64,000 nucleotides of DNA from an uncultured Bacilli bacterium (GCA_934089255.1 CAKOJI010000001.1:29469-93468), one strand, 5' to 3'. Counted from the stretch's first letter, positions 36,615-45,819 are shown. The notes: generated from the sequence alone by a model not told the origin. Numbers and translations: made by a program.

Positions 36615-37463
36615 CTATTTAGAGTCTTCTTTAGGTCTTTTTATTAACATTTTACCACTTTGATATAGGGTTCTTTTTAATTCGTTCTCTGTTATAGGTT
36701 TAATATAATCATGTCCATCAACTACCCCATCACTTGTATCAAATTTATAATCCTTTAATATTTCTTTACAAGATCTTATTACATCTTCTTCAGTTAAGAA
36801 TTCTTCTTCATCAAATAATACTTCTACCGTCTCTTTTCTTTTAAATACATTTTTATCATCAATATCTAAGAAAGAAAGTGGTCTATTTTCATTTATAATG
36901 CCATTTATATACATTGTCTTAATAACAAATTCTCTTATAGCAGAATATTTTGTTTTTACTTCATTATTCTTAAGTTTTGAATAAAACTCAGCATTTATAA
37001 AACTAGTTACTAAACTACTTAAATATTCTCTCTCATCATAACCAGAAATATCATATATATTATCAATTTTAGATACAGCATAAGTATATAATCCATTTAC
37101 TTTAGGCAAAAAACCATCTTTATTTTTATATTTTTTAGCATACATTTTACTTAATATTAACAATTTTTTAGGATTATCTTTATACTCTCTAAACATTTTA
37201 TTAACGTAATCAATACTAATCTTATTTTTAGAATCACTAAATAATAATATATCTCCATCATATATAATCTTTTTTTTAGATTTATTATAAACGTACACTT
37301 TATATATATTATCACTTATACCATTATTAAGTTTTATATCAGCAATTAATTCTCTCTCACTATCAAATTTAGTTGTATAATTATCAATACTTTGTAAACT
37401 ATCTAAATCTCCAATTAATTTAATTTCTTTATTTTTTATATAACATAAACTATATTTATTCAT
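36615..37463 (-). CDS. conserved-looking protein of unknown function
   Basis: 282 residues, soluble, without signal peptide or membrane helix. Recognisable only as a lysine-rich protein with an acidic C-terminal part (VEVLFDEEEFLTEEDVIRSC). It lies 62 bp upstream of xerC on the same strand and may share its transcript. I see no catalytic motif. The stretch DKFDSERELIADIKLNNG-like beginning suggests a small alpha/beta N-terminal domain. Confidence 0.45.
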   Translation of the reverse strand: MNKYSLCYIKNKEIKLIGDLDSLQSIDNYTTKFDSERELIADIKLNNGISDNIYKVYVYNKSKKKIIYDGDILLFSDSKNKISIDYVNKMFREYKDNPKKLLILSKMYAKKYKNKDGFLPKVNGLYTYAVSKIDNIYDISGYDEREYLSSLVTSFINAEFYSKLKNNEVKTKYSAIREFVIKTMYINGIINENRPLSFLDIDDKNVFKRKETVEVLFDEEEFLTEEDVIRSCKEILKDYKFDTSDGVVDGHDYIKPITENELKRTLYQSGKMLIKRPKEDSK

Positions 37464-37524
37464 ATATACCCCCTATTGATACTGAAATTATATCAAAAAA
37501 GTACAATTTTGTCAAAAAAGACAA

Positions 37525-37546
37525 TAAAAAAAGTCCTTCGGGACTT
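37525..37546 (-). terminator. Rho-independent terminator after tRNA-Ala
   Basis: AAGTCC CGAA GGACTT on the minus strand, a tetraloop hairpin followed by TTTTT, a few bases after the encoded CCA. Confidence 0.85.
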
Positions 37547-37558
37547 AATTCGTTTAAT

Positions 37559-37635
37559 TGGTGGAGAATAAGGGACTCGAACCCTTGACCCCCACGGTGC
37601 AAGCGTGATGCTCTAGCCAACTGAGCTAATTCCCC
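37559..37635 (-). tRNA. tRNA-Ala (anticodon TGC), CCA encoded
   Basis: Minus strand: acceptor GGGGAAT pairs with ATTCTCC through a G3:T70 pair, the identity element read by alanyl-tRNA synthetase. The D arm is GCTC/GAGC, the anticodon stem TCACG/CGTGG with loop CTTGCAC (anticodon TGC), and the T arm AAGGG TTCGAGT CCCTT. The discriminator A and CCA (37559-37561) are in the genome. It is a single tRNA with its own terminator. Confidence 0.97.
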
Positions 37636-37688
37636 ATAAACGATAAATTAATTTTACAATATAATATTACCGTTGTCAATACATTTTT

Positions 37689-38003
37689 TCAAAAAGTAGT
37701 AATTTTTAATACTTGATTAAAATATATACGATTATTATTAAAATTAAAATATTTATTCTGTACATTAATAGAATTAACATAACCTACTAATTTTAATATA
37801 TTTTCTCTTTTAAATATAAATAAATTTATTTTTATATTATTAGTATATGCTTCTAATATCTTTTCATTTAAAATATTTACTTGATCTTCTGATAAAATTG
37901 GTTTATTTATTTTAAGCTTACTACTAGCTAATTCTTTTACTACACTATTACTATTAAAACATGAATTAAAAGGTATCCATTTAACCCCGCATCTATCTTG
38001 CAT
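37689..38003 (-). CDS. YolD-like protein
   Basis: About 104 residues from the ATG at 38003, which follows AGGTGG with five bases of spacing (the ORF can be read from a GTG at 38012). The core ILSEDQVNILNEKILEAYTNN and the beta-strands INLFIFKRENILKLVGYV fit YolD-like proteins, which in Firmicutes sit beside Y-family polymerases of the UvrX/YqjW kind. It overlaps the 3' end of that polymerase gene here by 11 bp, so the two are coupled. It is likely an accessory to error-prone repair; the mechanism is unknown. Confidence 0.7.
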   Translation of the reverse strand: MQDRCGVKWIPFNSCFNSNSVVKELASSKLKINKPILSEDQVNILNEKILEAYTNNIKINLFIFKRENILKLVGYVNSINVQNKYFNFNNNRIYFNQVLKITTF

Positions 38004-39258
38004 TATGTCCACCTATCTTATTATTTCTATCTCTTATTGTAGAATTATCAAGTAAACTAGTTGCTTTTAAAAGTGAATTACTACCATATTTTTCATTAAT
38101 ATTATCAATAGTATCATTAATATTTTTTGTCTTTATTTTATCTTCTATTTTTTCAAATAAATTTAATTGCATAGCATCATCATTATCTAATTTTGATAAA
38201 CTTATACTAACTTTTCTTATAGGAGTATTTTCTTCATAATATTTATCAAATATATTTATTAAAACTTTATATAATTCTTTAGAATCATTAGTTTGATTAT
38301 CTAGCCTTTTAGATACATAAAACCCATTTCCAACCACTTTAGAATATGTTATACCAAATGATACTCTTCCTGTAGTATATTTTTCTTTTCTTAATCTTTT
38401 AGTTAATTGCATTAATATTTCTTCTATTATCAAATTAATTTCATTATTATAATAATCTTTATATAATACTTGACTATTAGATATACTTTTTTCTTTTGAT
38501 TCTTTATTAAAATCACTTATTTTACTTAAATCTATACCATTAGAATGATACCAAAGTTCTTCACCTATCACACCAAACTTTTCTTTTAATTTTAATTTAT
38601 TATATTTTGCAATATCTCCGACTTTATATAGTCCTAAACTATTTAATTTCTTTTCCATTCTAGAACCTATTCCCCACATATTAGAAAGTGGTGTTATATT
38701 CCATAATTTTGTTTCTACATCAGAATAATTCCATTCTGCAATAAAATCACTATTATGTTTTGCTTCAACGTCCATTGCTATTTTAGCAAGTAACATATTA
38801 GGTCCTATTCCAGCAGTAGCACATAATCCAGTTGCTCTATATACACTATTTAAAATATCTTTTGCTATTTCTCTCATACTTTTTTTATATAACTTCATAT
38901 AATTAGTTAAATCTAAAAAACATTCATCAATAGAATAAACGTGTAAATCTTCACTAGCAACATAATCTAAATATATATCTATAACTTCTTTGCTTTTTTC
39001 AACGTATAAACTCATTCTAGGTCTTACTGTCATATACTTTATATTTTTAGGTATTTCATATATTCTCGATCTAGATTTGACACCCATTTTTTTCATGTAA
39101 GGAGTAACCGCAAGAGTTATAGCACCATTTCTATTTGGTTCTGCAACCACCAGCGGAGTTTTAAATGGATCTAAATTTCTTTCTACACACTCACATGATG
39201 CAAAAAAACTTTTTAAATCTATACAAACAATATTTCTATTAACTTTTAGTTCATCCAT
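37993..39258 (-). CDS. Y-family DNA polymerase (UvrX/YqjW-like)
   Basis: 421 residues for lesion bypass. The metal-binding acids are Asp14 (VCIDLKSFFAS) and Asp111-Glu112 in VYSIDECFLD. The helix-hairpin-helix thumb is around MWGIGSRMEKKLNSLG, and a little-finger domain follows. The C-terminus has AMQLNLFE, a beta-clamp-binding-type QLNLF motif. The association with a YolD-like gene identifies the UvrX/YqjW branch rather than DinB. A near-perfect promoter with a palindromic operator stands directly upstream, suggesting damage-inducible control. Confidence 0.88.
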   Translation of the reverse strand: MDELKVNRNIVCIDLKSFFASCECVERNLDPFKTPLVVAEPNRNGAITLAVTPYMKKMGVKSRSRIYEIPKNIKYMTVRPRMSLYVEKSKEVIDIYLDYVASEDLHVYSIDECFLDLTNYMKLYKKSMREIAKDILNSVYRATGLCATAGIGPNMLLAKIAMDVEAKHNSDFIAEWNYSDVETKLWNITPLSNMWGIGSRMEKKLNSLGLYKVGDIAKYNKLKLKEKFGVIGEELWYHSNGIDLSKISDFNKESKEKSISNSQVLYKDYYNNEINLIIEEILMQLTKRLRKEKYTTGRVSFGITYSKVVGNGFYVSKRLDNQTNDSKELYKVLINIFDKYYEENTPIRKVSISLSKLDNDDAMQLNLFEKIEDKIKTKNINDTIDNINEKYGSNSLLKATSLLDNSTIRDRNNKIGGHNAR

Positions 39259-39275
39259 AACTAATCACCAATTTA

Positions 39276-39304
39276 ATTATAAGTACATTTGTTTGTACTG
39301 TCAA
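39276..39304 (-). promoter_or_regulatory. sigma-A promoter of the polymerase operon
   Basis: On the minus strand TTGACA (39299-39304) and TATAAT (39276-39281) are both perfect consensus, with exactly 17 bp between. The ATG at 39258 follows within about 20 bases of the -10 box, so the leader is very short. Confidence 0.85.
39283..39298. promoter_or_regulatory. palindromic operator inside the promoter spacer
   Basis: GTACATTTGTTTGTAC: the arms GTACA and TGTAC flank six bases. It fills the 17-bp spacer of a perfect promoter, so a bound repressor would exclude RNA polymerase. The layout suits an SOS (LexA-type) operator, although the arms are GTACA rather than the Bacillus GAAC form. Confidence 0.65.
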
Positions 39305-39321
39305 CTGACATTATTTACCAA

Positions 39322-40032
39322 TTAAAACATACTTAGCATTGTTAAAACACTTAAAAAATTATTCAAAAAATGTATACCAATAGTATTAAATATATTATCA
39401 GTTTTACTATATATGTAAGAAAAAAATAATCCCATTGTAACATACGAAATAGATTGAACAACTCCAACTAAAACACTAATACCTTCATCTAACGGAAACA
39501 CATGTAAAAGTCCAAATAAAGAACCACTAACTATAATATATATAAATCTATTCTTAATAACTTTTCTTATACCCATTCTAAACAAACTCTCTTCATAAAA
39601 TGGAGCTAAAACTGAAGTTGAAATTATCATCAATAAAGGATACGTTTTAACATATTCTTTAATCAATTCTTGATTAACACTAGTAATACTATTAGTATCT
39701 AACTTAAGTAACATACAAACTAATACACTTATTAATCCTACTACATATTTTACTATCATAAATATTATAAACATCTTTATTACATAAGATATACTCTTAT
39801 TTGGATTAGTAAAAAAACATTTAAAATCTTTCTTTATATCTTTAAAATATACAAACAATAACAATATAAATAATATAAAAGAAAGAATAAATTGAGAAAT
39901 AACTACTCCCTTATTACTAGATAAAATATCTACATTAAATAATTCTAATATAATTTTTAATAACGTTCCTATATAGAAAAAAGAAAAGAAACATAAAATT
40001 AATTTTAAAACATTATATATTTTCTCTCTCAT
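39322..40032 (-). CDS. CPBP-family intramembrane metalloprotease
   Basis: 236 residues with seven or eight membrane helices. The CPBP catalytic motifs are visible: EESLFR (EExxxR), GLLHVFP with His, and GIHFLNNF at the end (HxxxN/B). Such proteins process membrane proteins or prenylated substrates, or act in bacteriocin self-immunity. It is one base away from a second, related gene upstream (40034), which lacks the catalytic motifs. Confidence 0.8.
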   Translation of the reverse strand: MREKIYNVLKLILCFFSFFYIGTLLKIILELFNVDILSSNKGVVISQFILSFILFILLLFVYFKDIKKDFKCFFTNPNKSISYVIKMFIIFMIVKYVVGLISVLVCMLLKLDTNSITSVNQELIKEYVKTYPLLMIISTSVLAPFYEESLFRMGIRKVIKNRFIYIIVSGSLFGLLHVFPLDEGISVLVGVVQSISYVTMGLFFSYIYSKTDNIFNTIGIHFLNNFLSVLTMLSMF

Positions 40033-40033
40033 A

Positions 40034-40732
40034 TTACCATCCTAAATAATTAATTATAATAGAACTACCTATTAAGTAACTAGAATATAATACAATACTA
40101 AACCATATACTATTTTGTTTTTTATAAAAATAAGCAAGTGTAATAAACAACATAAATGTACTAAGTGAATTTATTATTACATAACCTAAAGTACCGCTTA
40201 AACTAATAGCATATATAACACTTGCTAATATTCCACTTAATATAATAAACGTATCATTTCTTCTAGTTATTTTATCTATTCCTAAAAATATAATAGAACA
40301 ATATAAATATGGTTTCACTATATAATCTAATACTATCTTAACTATTAAATAAAAATCAATTCTTTTATCAAATATATTATAAAAACTTCTATCTATAATA
40401 TCAATCTTAAATATTTTACCTAAATAATCTACAACATAACTAAATAAATACATTATACCAATAACCAATACTAACGCTACTAAAAACATAAGTAAATTCT
40501 TAAAAAAATTATCATTTCTTCTATTATGTCTAAAATCTTTTTTATATATTAAATATACTATAAAACACATAAATATTTTAACTAATACATCTATTATAAC
40601 TCTTGTATTATAACTATATTTATATATATTAACCCCTACACTACCTAATACTTTATAAAAATACGTTTCAAAAAATATTAACATTAAACAAGATAATATT
40701 ATACCAAATACTCCACTAAGTTTTTTATTCAT
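40034..40732 (-). CDS. CPBP-like membrane protein without catalytic residues
   Basis: About 232 residues from the ATG at 40732 (AAGGTG before it). The helix pattern and length match the neighbouring CPBP protease, but the EExxxR position reads YLYCSIIFLGIDK and no His motif follows. It is therefore likely an inactive paralogue, perhaps a partner of 39322. Alternatively it is an unrelated multi-helix protein that merely neighbours the protease. Confidence 0.5.
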   Translation of the reverse strand: MNKKLSGVFGIILSCLMLIFFETYFYKVLGSVGVNIYKYSYNTRVIIDVLVKIFMCFIVYLIYKKDFRHNRRNDNFFKNLLMFLVALVLVIGIMYLFSYVVDYLGKIFKIDIIDRSFYNIFDKRIDFYLIVKIVLDYIVKPYLYCSIIFLGIDKITRRNDTFIILSGILASVIYAISLSGTLGYVIINSLSTFMLFITLAYFYKKQNSIWFSIVLYSSYLIGSSIIINYLGW

Positions 40733-40792
40733 TTTAATCACCTTCGTACTTTAATAATATAATTTTTATTAATATTTTTCAATATATTTTTA

Positions 40793-41434
40793 TTATTTAT
40801 TTTTATTTATTATATATATTTTATTATTTTTATAAAATGAATAAAAAACATCATTTAAAAGTATATTTTTACTATGTAATTTATTAATTAACCATTCTTT
40901 ATCTTTTTTTAAATATTTTAATGTATCCTCTTGTATAACTGTATCTATTATAAGAGCTAATGGAAAATCACTTTTAGTTTTTAAAATATTATATTTAAAT
41001 ACGCTAAGTTTACCATTAGGTTCTAATATTGCATACTCTACATCACTTAAAGATTTTATACCATTTTGTCTTAATTCTAATAATATATCATCTAATGAAT
41101 ATCTATTTTTTATTAATTCTTTAAATTTTATTTTACCATTTACAATTAATAAACTAGGTTTACCAGACATTAATTCATTAAATTTTCTAGATTTAAGAGA
41201 TAACTTAGCAAGTACAATTTCTAATACTACTAAAGCAATGATAGGTACTATAGTAAGTATTATAGAATCATCCATATTTTCAATACTAATTGCAATTAAT
41301 TCAGCCATTAATATTGATACAATTAAATCTATTATTTCTAATTGACTTATTTCTCTTTTACCCATTATTCTATATGCTAACACTACTAAAAAATAAAAGA
41401 ATATAGTTCTAAATAACGCATTAAGTATATCCAT
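40793..41434 (-). CDS. DUF421 (YetF-like) membrane protein
   Basis: 213 residues. Three N-terminal helices include the family signature YRIMGKREISQLEIIDLIVSI, followed by the cytoplasmic DUF421 domain (SGKPSLLIVNGKIK, NRYSLDDILLELRQNGI, VEYAILEPNGKLSVF). In spore-formers some members are sporulation-associated; the function is unknown. It is monocistronic. Confidence 0.85.
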   Translation of the reverse strand: MDILNALFRTIFFYFLVVLAYRIMGKREISQLEIIDLIVSILMAELIAISIENMDDSIILTIVPIIALVVLEIVLAKLSLKSRKFNELMSGKPSLLIVNGKIKFKELIKNRYSLDDILLELRQNGIKSLSDVEYAILEPNGKLSVFKYNILKTKSDFPLALIIDTVIQEDTLKYLKKDKEWLINKLHSKNILLNDVFYSFYKNNKIYIINKNK

Positions 41435-41478
41435 AAAATCACCATATATATTATGATACTAATTATTTATTTTTAAAC

Positions 41479-41505
41479 AAAAAAAGTACTAAATTAATAG
41501 TACTT
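41479..41505 (-). terminator. Rho-independent terminator of the 41510 gene
   Basis: AAGTACT and AGTACTT pair around an AATTAAT-type loop, followed on the minus strand by seven T's. Essentially the same sequence terminates the paralogous gene at 62328. Confidence 0.8.
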
Positions 41506-41509
41506 AATT

Positions 41510-43672
41510 CTATGATATTACGTAAGGATTTGAAATAGTTCCGTTTCCACCAGTTATTTGAACTCTAGACAAGAGAGTTACTGCGGAACGAGAATAGACA
41601 TCGTCATAATTGACTGAACTGCTGCCAAGAAATCCAACTTCAGAAAGTTGATAAGCGTCACCGATACCACTATTAGCAATATAGTAAAAAGAAGAAAGCC
41701 CCCACCACGTTAAGGGATTATTCCTTGTATAACTATTCATTAAATAATGAGTAGAATTAAGTGAACCAGTAGCACCTGCAAACGACATTTCATCTGCTGT
41801 TAGTGTTCCTACATACATATCTGAATCATCTTTATATTTATTTAATTTTGTTCCTTTACACACTAGTGATGGTTTTTTATCTACTTCTATTCTTTTATAA
41901 GCACCATAATATTCATCAGTATACCAGCCATTTGTTGCTTCATTTTCTTCATATACAATATTATCATTATCATCGAACCCATAACTTTCAGTACTAGCCA
42001 CGCTATGATCAAAACACCAGTTGTCTACTTTCAAATAATCACTTAATGATTTATTAGTTGTTAATTTAGAACTTAATGTCGTTTGAAAACTCTTTAATGA
42101 GTCTGCTAATCCTCCAGAATAATTTAAAAAGTCTGCTTTACCATTTGTATCATAACCAAATGCAACTTTTGTTCCATCACTCCAATTTCCAGTATATGAC
42201 GAACTATTACATTCTGTATTTCTATCTTCTAATATAAGTTTTGTAGAACCGTCTCCCTCAATTCTTACAATTCTCCAACACATTCCTGCAAAGTTTACAT
42301 AGTTATCTTCTACTCCACCTCTATAATAATAACTTGTTCCATAATCATCTGCAGTTACGCTTAATTCTTTTTCTGTAGATTTTTGATCTGCAATTATGTT
42401 TGCATATTTTATGTTAGAAGTTATATCAGATACATTAGTTGATATTTTATATATATAATTTTGATTTTGAGTATTTGTTATTGTTGGTTTATTAGTACTC
42501 CATACTGCATATTTTCCTGCTAAACTACTTGCCAGTGATGTTGTATATTTACTAGTTGCAACTGTTGGATTTACTAAAGTAAATTTACCAGTTGTTTCGT
42601 TTACAGTATAATCATCTGCATATGAAATATAATAATTTGTTGCGTTCCATAATGTTGAGGTAAATGATGTCGGAGCAGTTCCTTTTAAATATAAAATTGA
42701 ACTTGTTTCTTCCGCAGGATTTGTTTTAGGGGTTTTTAAAAACTCTGTTCCATTTGTTTTATTAATTGCATTAGTTAATATATTATAAGCAAGTGTCTCT
42801 TCTTCAAATGGCATATAATCTTTTACATCACCTATATCAGTTGTTAACGTACTTGAAATACTCGTTATATTTATGCTTATTGTTTGTGAATCACTTGTTA
42901 CTGTTATCACATCTCCATTTACACTAGATGTAGAACCTTTATTTATTGTTATTTGTTTACTTCCTTTTACAGTGCCTTTAGAATCTTTTACATATAGTGT
43001 ATGAACTCCTGGTTCTACTGCTGGTATAAAATATTTGTTATCTCTTATTTGACTTGTTTTTGGCGTACTTTGCATTTCTACATAATCTCCTGTTGCTGCA
43101 TTTGTTACTGTTCCTGTTATATCAACTATGTCTGATAAGTTATATATTTGTACTTTTGCTCCAATAGTCTTATTCATGTCTTCACTTTGATCTATATTCA
43201 TTTCTTTATAGACTACTTTTAATTCATAACTTTGTGTTTCGTTTACATCTATATTATTTGTTACTAGCATACCATTTTGTGTTGGAAATGATGTTTCAGT
43301 TTTACCATTACAAGTTTTTCCACTTACACTACTTGTACAAGTTAAAGTATATACCATATCACTTGTACGGCTTAATGTATTTACTAACTCTTCTAAGTAC
43401 ACTGCATAATTATTTACAGTTGCATTTCCTTCATTTTTAACTGTAAACGTTTTAGTGTCTATTGTAGTACCTGGTTGTATCTTTTCTGCAGTAATATCAC
43501 CATTACCGTCTCCGTATGTTAGTTTAAGATCTGCTGTTGTAACACTTATAGACTTAGTATTAGTATTTCCTTGTATTCTTGTTAGAAAGTATGCATAAGT
43601 TAATCCTACAAGTATTAGTAACACTATAAATATTCCTGTTACACTTACTATAATTTTCTGTTTACGATTCAT
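41510..43672 (-). CDS. large exported protein: TasA-like N-terminus plus C-terminal WRIVR/GxGTxxPY domain, with hypervariable tail
   Basis: 720 residues, a paralogue of 16453 in the same orientation. Residues 1 to ~320 are nearly identical to that protein, with mostly synonymous base differences, indicating purifying selection. From ~320 on it diverges while keeping the frame: YYYRGGVEDNYVNFAGMC, WRIVRIEGDGSTKLILEDR, LTADEMSFAG, WWGLSS, SRSAVTLLS, GGNGTISNPYVIS. Two stretches are replaced outright: after GNWSDG, and between WWGLS and SRSAVTLLS. The latter (41567-41707) is GC-rich and shares its flanks with the 62328 protein. A hydrophobic helix (8-28) serves export. A ligand-binding surface or fibre role is inferred. 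Confidence 0.7.
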   Translation of the reverse strand: MNRKQKIIVSVTGIFIVLLILVGLTYAYFLTRIQGNTNTKSISVTTADLKLTYGDGNGDITAEKIQPGTTIDTKTFTVKNEGNATVNNYAVYLEELVNTLSRTSDMVYTLTCTSSVSGKTCNGKTETSFPTQNGMLVTNNIDVNETQSYELKVVYKEMNIDQSEDMNKTIGAKVQIYNLSDIVDITGTVTNAATGDYVEMQSTPKTSQIRDNKYFIPAVEPGVHTLYVKDSKGTVKGSKQITINKGSTSSVNGDVITVTSDSQTISINITSISSTLTTDIGDVKDYMPFEEETLAYNILTNAINKTNGTEFLKTPKTNPAEETSSILYLKGTAPTSFTSTLWNATNYYISYADDYTVNETTGKFTLVNPTVATSKYTTSLASSLAGKYAVWSTNKPTITNTQNQNYIYKISTNVSDITSNIKYANIIADQKSTEKELSVTADDYGTSYYYRGGVEDNYVNFAGMCWRIVRIEGDGSTKLILEDRNTECNSSSYTGNWSDGTKVAFGYDTNGKADFLNYSGGLADSLKSFQTTLSSKLTTNKSLSDYLKVDNWCFDHSVASTESYGFDDNDNIVYEENEATNGWYTDEYYGAYKRIEVDKKPSLVCKGTKLNKYKDDSDMYVGTLTADEMSFAGATGSLNSTHYLMNSYTRNNPLTWWGLSSFYYIANSGIGDAYQLSEVGFLGSSSVNYDDVYSRSAVTLLSRVQITGGNGTISNPYVIS
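41567..41707 (-). other. GC-rich hypervariable segment in the 41510 protein
   Basis: 141 bases between the Trp-Trp codons and the AVTLLS codons. Hand count gives about 41% G+C over 48 codons, far above the surrounding gene. The flanks (GGGCTTTCT; CGTTCCGCAGTAACTCTC) match 62328, while the ~35 codons between differ almost everywhere, and one codon is gained. Confidence 0.6.
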
Positions 43673-43782
43673 ATTTTTACCTCTATTCTATATTACTTAT
43701 TATAAAAAAATAATAGCACACTTAACACCAACAACTTTATTGTTTTTATCAATTTATCATAAATTTTATAAAAATATTGTAG

Positions 43783-43808
43783 AAAAAAAGTACTAAATAT
43801 TAGTACTT
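43783..43808 (-). terminator. Rho-independent terminator of thrS
   Basis: AAGTACTA and TAGTACTT pair on the minus strand, followed by seven T's. The stem core is the same AGTACT palindrome used by two surface genes. Confidence 0.75.
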
Positions 43809-43812
43809 CATA

Positions 43813-45573
43813 TTAAAGGCTTGTTTTATTTTTAATAGCCTTATTAATTAATTCCATAAAATCATATATAGAAAGAGTAACTGTTTCTCTGTTACCAAAT
43901 AATCTATAACTAACAGTATTATTATCTAATTCATTATCACCAAGTATTAACGTAACTGGTATCTTTTTAGTTTGACTTTCTCTCATTTTATAAGATAATT
44001 TTTCATCTCTACTATCTAGTTCAACTCTTAAATTATTTTCTCTTAATAAATCATAAATTTTATTAGCATATTCTAAATGATATTCATTATTTACTGGAAT
44101 TATATTAATTTGTGTTGGCGCTAACCATAATGGGAAATTACCTTTAGTTTCTTCAATAATAAATGCTGTAAATCTATCAAATGTTCCAAATATTGCCCTA
44201 TGTAGTACTACAGGAATTTGTTTTTCACCTTTATTGTCTATATATGATAATTCAAATCTTCTAGGTAAAAGGAAATCTAATTGACAAGTAGAAAGAGTTA
44301 CTTCTGGACCAACAGCAGGTTTTACTTCAACATCTAATTTTGGTCCATAAAATGCAGCTTCTCCTATTGCCTCAAAATATTCTACTCCTAATTCATTTAA
44401 AACATTTCTTAATTTATCTTCTGCTTCATTCCACATATCATCATCATCAAAATATTTTTCTTTATCATTTTTATCTCTTAATGATAATCTAAATTTATAA
44501 TCTTTTATACCAAAGTCTTTATAAACATCTAATATTAAACTAACAACTTTTTTAAATTCTTCTCCTATTTGATCAGGTCTTACAAAAAGGTGAGCATCAT
44601 TTTGACACATACATCTAACTCTTTCAAGACCTTTTACTGCACCACTAGCTTCATATCTAAAATCAGTAGCAAATTCTCCAATTCTTATTGGTAAATCTCT
44701 ATAAGAATGTAATTTGTTTTTATAAACCAACATATGATGAGGACAATTCATTGGACGAAGTACAAACTCTTCATCATCTACTTTCATCATAGGAAACATA
44801 TTCTCTTTATAATGATCCCAATGTCCACTAGTTTTATATAAATCAACAGTACCTACACAAGGAGTATATACATGATTATATCCTAATTTTTGTTCTTTCT
44901 CATATATATAATTTTCTAATTGTTTTCTAATAATAGCTCCATTAGGTAACCATAAAGGCATACCAGCACCAACTAAGTCATCAGTCATAAATATTTCCAT
45001 ATCTTTACCGATTTTTCTATGATCTCTTAGTTTTGCTTCTTCTAATTCATTTAAATAATCATTTAACTCTTCTTCAGTTTTAAAACATACCCCATATATT
45101 CTTTGTAATACTTTATTTTTAGAGTCACCTTTCCAGTATGCACCACTATGTTTTAATAATTTAAAATGTTTAAGTTCTTTAACAGTATCTACATGAGGTC
45201 CACGACAAAGATCTGTAAAATCACCTTGAGTATAGCAACTAATTATAGTATTATCTTCATCCATATTATTAATTAAATCAATTTTATATGGATCATCCTT
45301 AAACATTTCTAAAGCTTCATCTTTACTTATTTCATGTCTAACTATTCTTTTACCATCTTTACTAATTTTTTTCATTTCACGTTCTATGATAGGTAAATCT
45401 TCAGTTTTAATTACTTCATCACCTAAATCAATATCATAATAAAAACCTTCATTAATAACAGGTCCTACCCAAAATTTAGCATTTGGATATAGGTGTTTAA
45501 CAGCTTGTGCCATTAAATGAGCACAAGAGTGATTTAATACATTTAATTCTTTATTTTCTTTAATATTTATCAT
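43813..45573 (-). CDS. thrS: threonyl-tRNA synthetase without TGS domain
   Basis: 586 residues, about 55-60 short of the usual ~640, because it begins directly with the editing domain (NHSCAHLMAQAVKHLYP, HxxxH) and lacks the N-terminal TGS domain. The catalytic core has class II motif 2 (FRYEASGAVKGLERVRCM) and the zinc ligands in MNCPHH and VVLHRAIFGTFDRF (motif 3), then an anticodon-binding domain (PVTLILGDNE). It overlaps the upstream 77-residue gene by four bases (ATGA). A T-box leader upstream of that gene controls both in response to uncharged tRNA-Thr. Confidence 0.94.
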   Translation of the reverse strand: MINIKENKELNVLNHSCAHLMAQAVKHLYPNAKFWVGPVINEGFYYDIDLGDEVIKTEDLPIIEREMKKISKDGKRIVRHEISKDEALEMFKDDPYKIDLINNMDEDNTIISCYTQGDFTDLCRGPHVDTVKELKHFKLLKHSGAYWKGDSKNKVLQRIYGVCFKTEEELNDYLNELEEAKLRDHRKIGKDMEIFMTDDLVGAGMPLWLPNGAIIRKQLENYIYEKEQKLGYNHVYTPCVGTVDLYKTSGHWDHYKENMFPMMKVDDEEFVLRPMNCPHHMLVYKNKLHSYRDLPIRIGEFATDFRYEASGAVKGLERVRCMCQNDAHLFVRPDQIGEEFKKVVSLILDVYKDFGIKDYKFRLSLRDKNDKEKYFDDDDMWNEAEDKLRNVLNELGVEYFEAIGEAAFYGPKLDVEVKPAVGPEVTLSTCQLDFLLPRRFELSYIDNKGEKQIPVVLHRAIFGTFDRFTAFIIEETKGNFPLWLAPTQINIIPVNNEYHLEYANKIYDLLRENNLRVELDSRDEKLSYKMRESQTKKIPVTLILGDNELDNNTVSYRLFGNRETVTLSIYDFMELINKAIKNKTSL

Positions 45574-45803
45574 AATTTCATTCCTCTTTCTTCTTCTATT
45601 TCATTTTCATATTCTTTTAGTTTAATAAATACTTTTCCTAAACGATGTTTAGTATCAATAACTTCTAAATTTAACTCTTTTAATTTTTCATCATTTTTTT
45701 TATTCTTAAACATTTCTAATCTTATATTAAATAATTCATCTCTTATTTTCTTTTTTTCTTCTAATAACCTTTGATATTCTTCACTTTCTATATTCTTATC
45801 CAT
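45570..45803 (-). CDS. 77-residue coiled-coil protein between the T-box and thrS
   Basis: ATG at 45803 follows GGGAGGAAAA. (A longer ORF reads back to 45848, but that would run into the T-box core.) The product is almost entirely charged helix (EEYQRLLEEKKKIRDEL...) and has no recognised family. It ends in a four-base overlap with thrS and so is translated from the same T-box-controlled mRNA. Its function is unknown; a helper of ThrRS or a small coupled leader protein are options. Confidence 0.6.
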   Translation of the reverse strand: MDKNIESEEYQRLLEEKKKIRDELFNIRLEMFKNKKNDEKLKELNLEVIDTKHRLGKVFIKLKEYENEIEEERGMKL

Positions 45804-45819
45804 TTTTTCCTCCCAAAAT

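Noticed and set aside
41510..43672. Claiming a proven diversity-generating retroelement
   Set aside because: No reverse transcriptase, Avd or template repeat is in the window, and two copies cannot show adenine specificity. It is kept only as a hypothesis.
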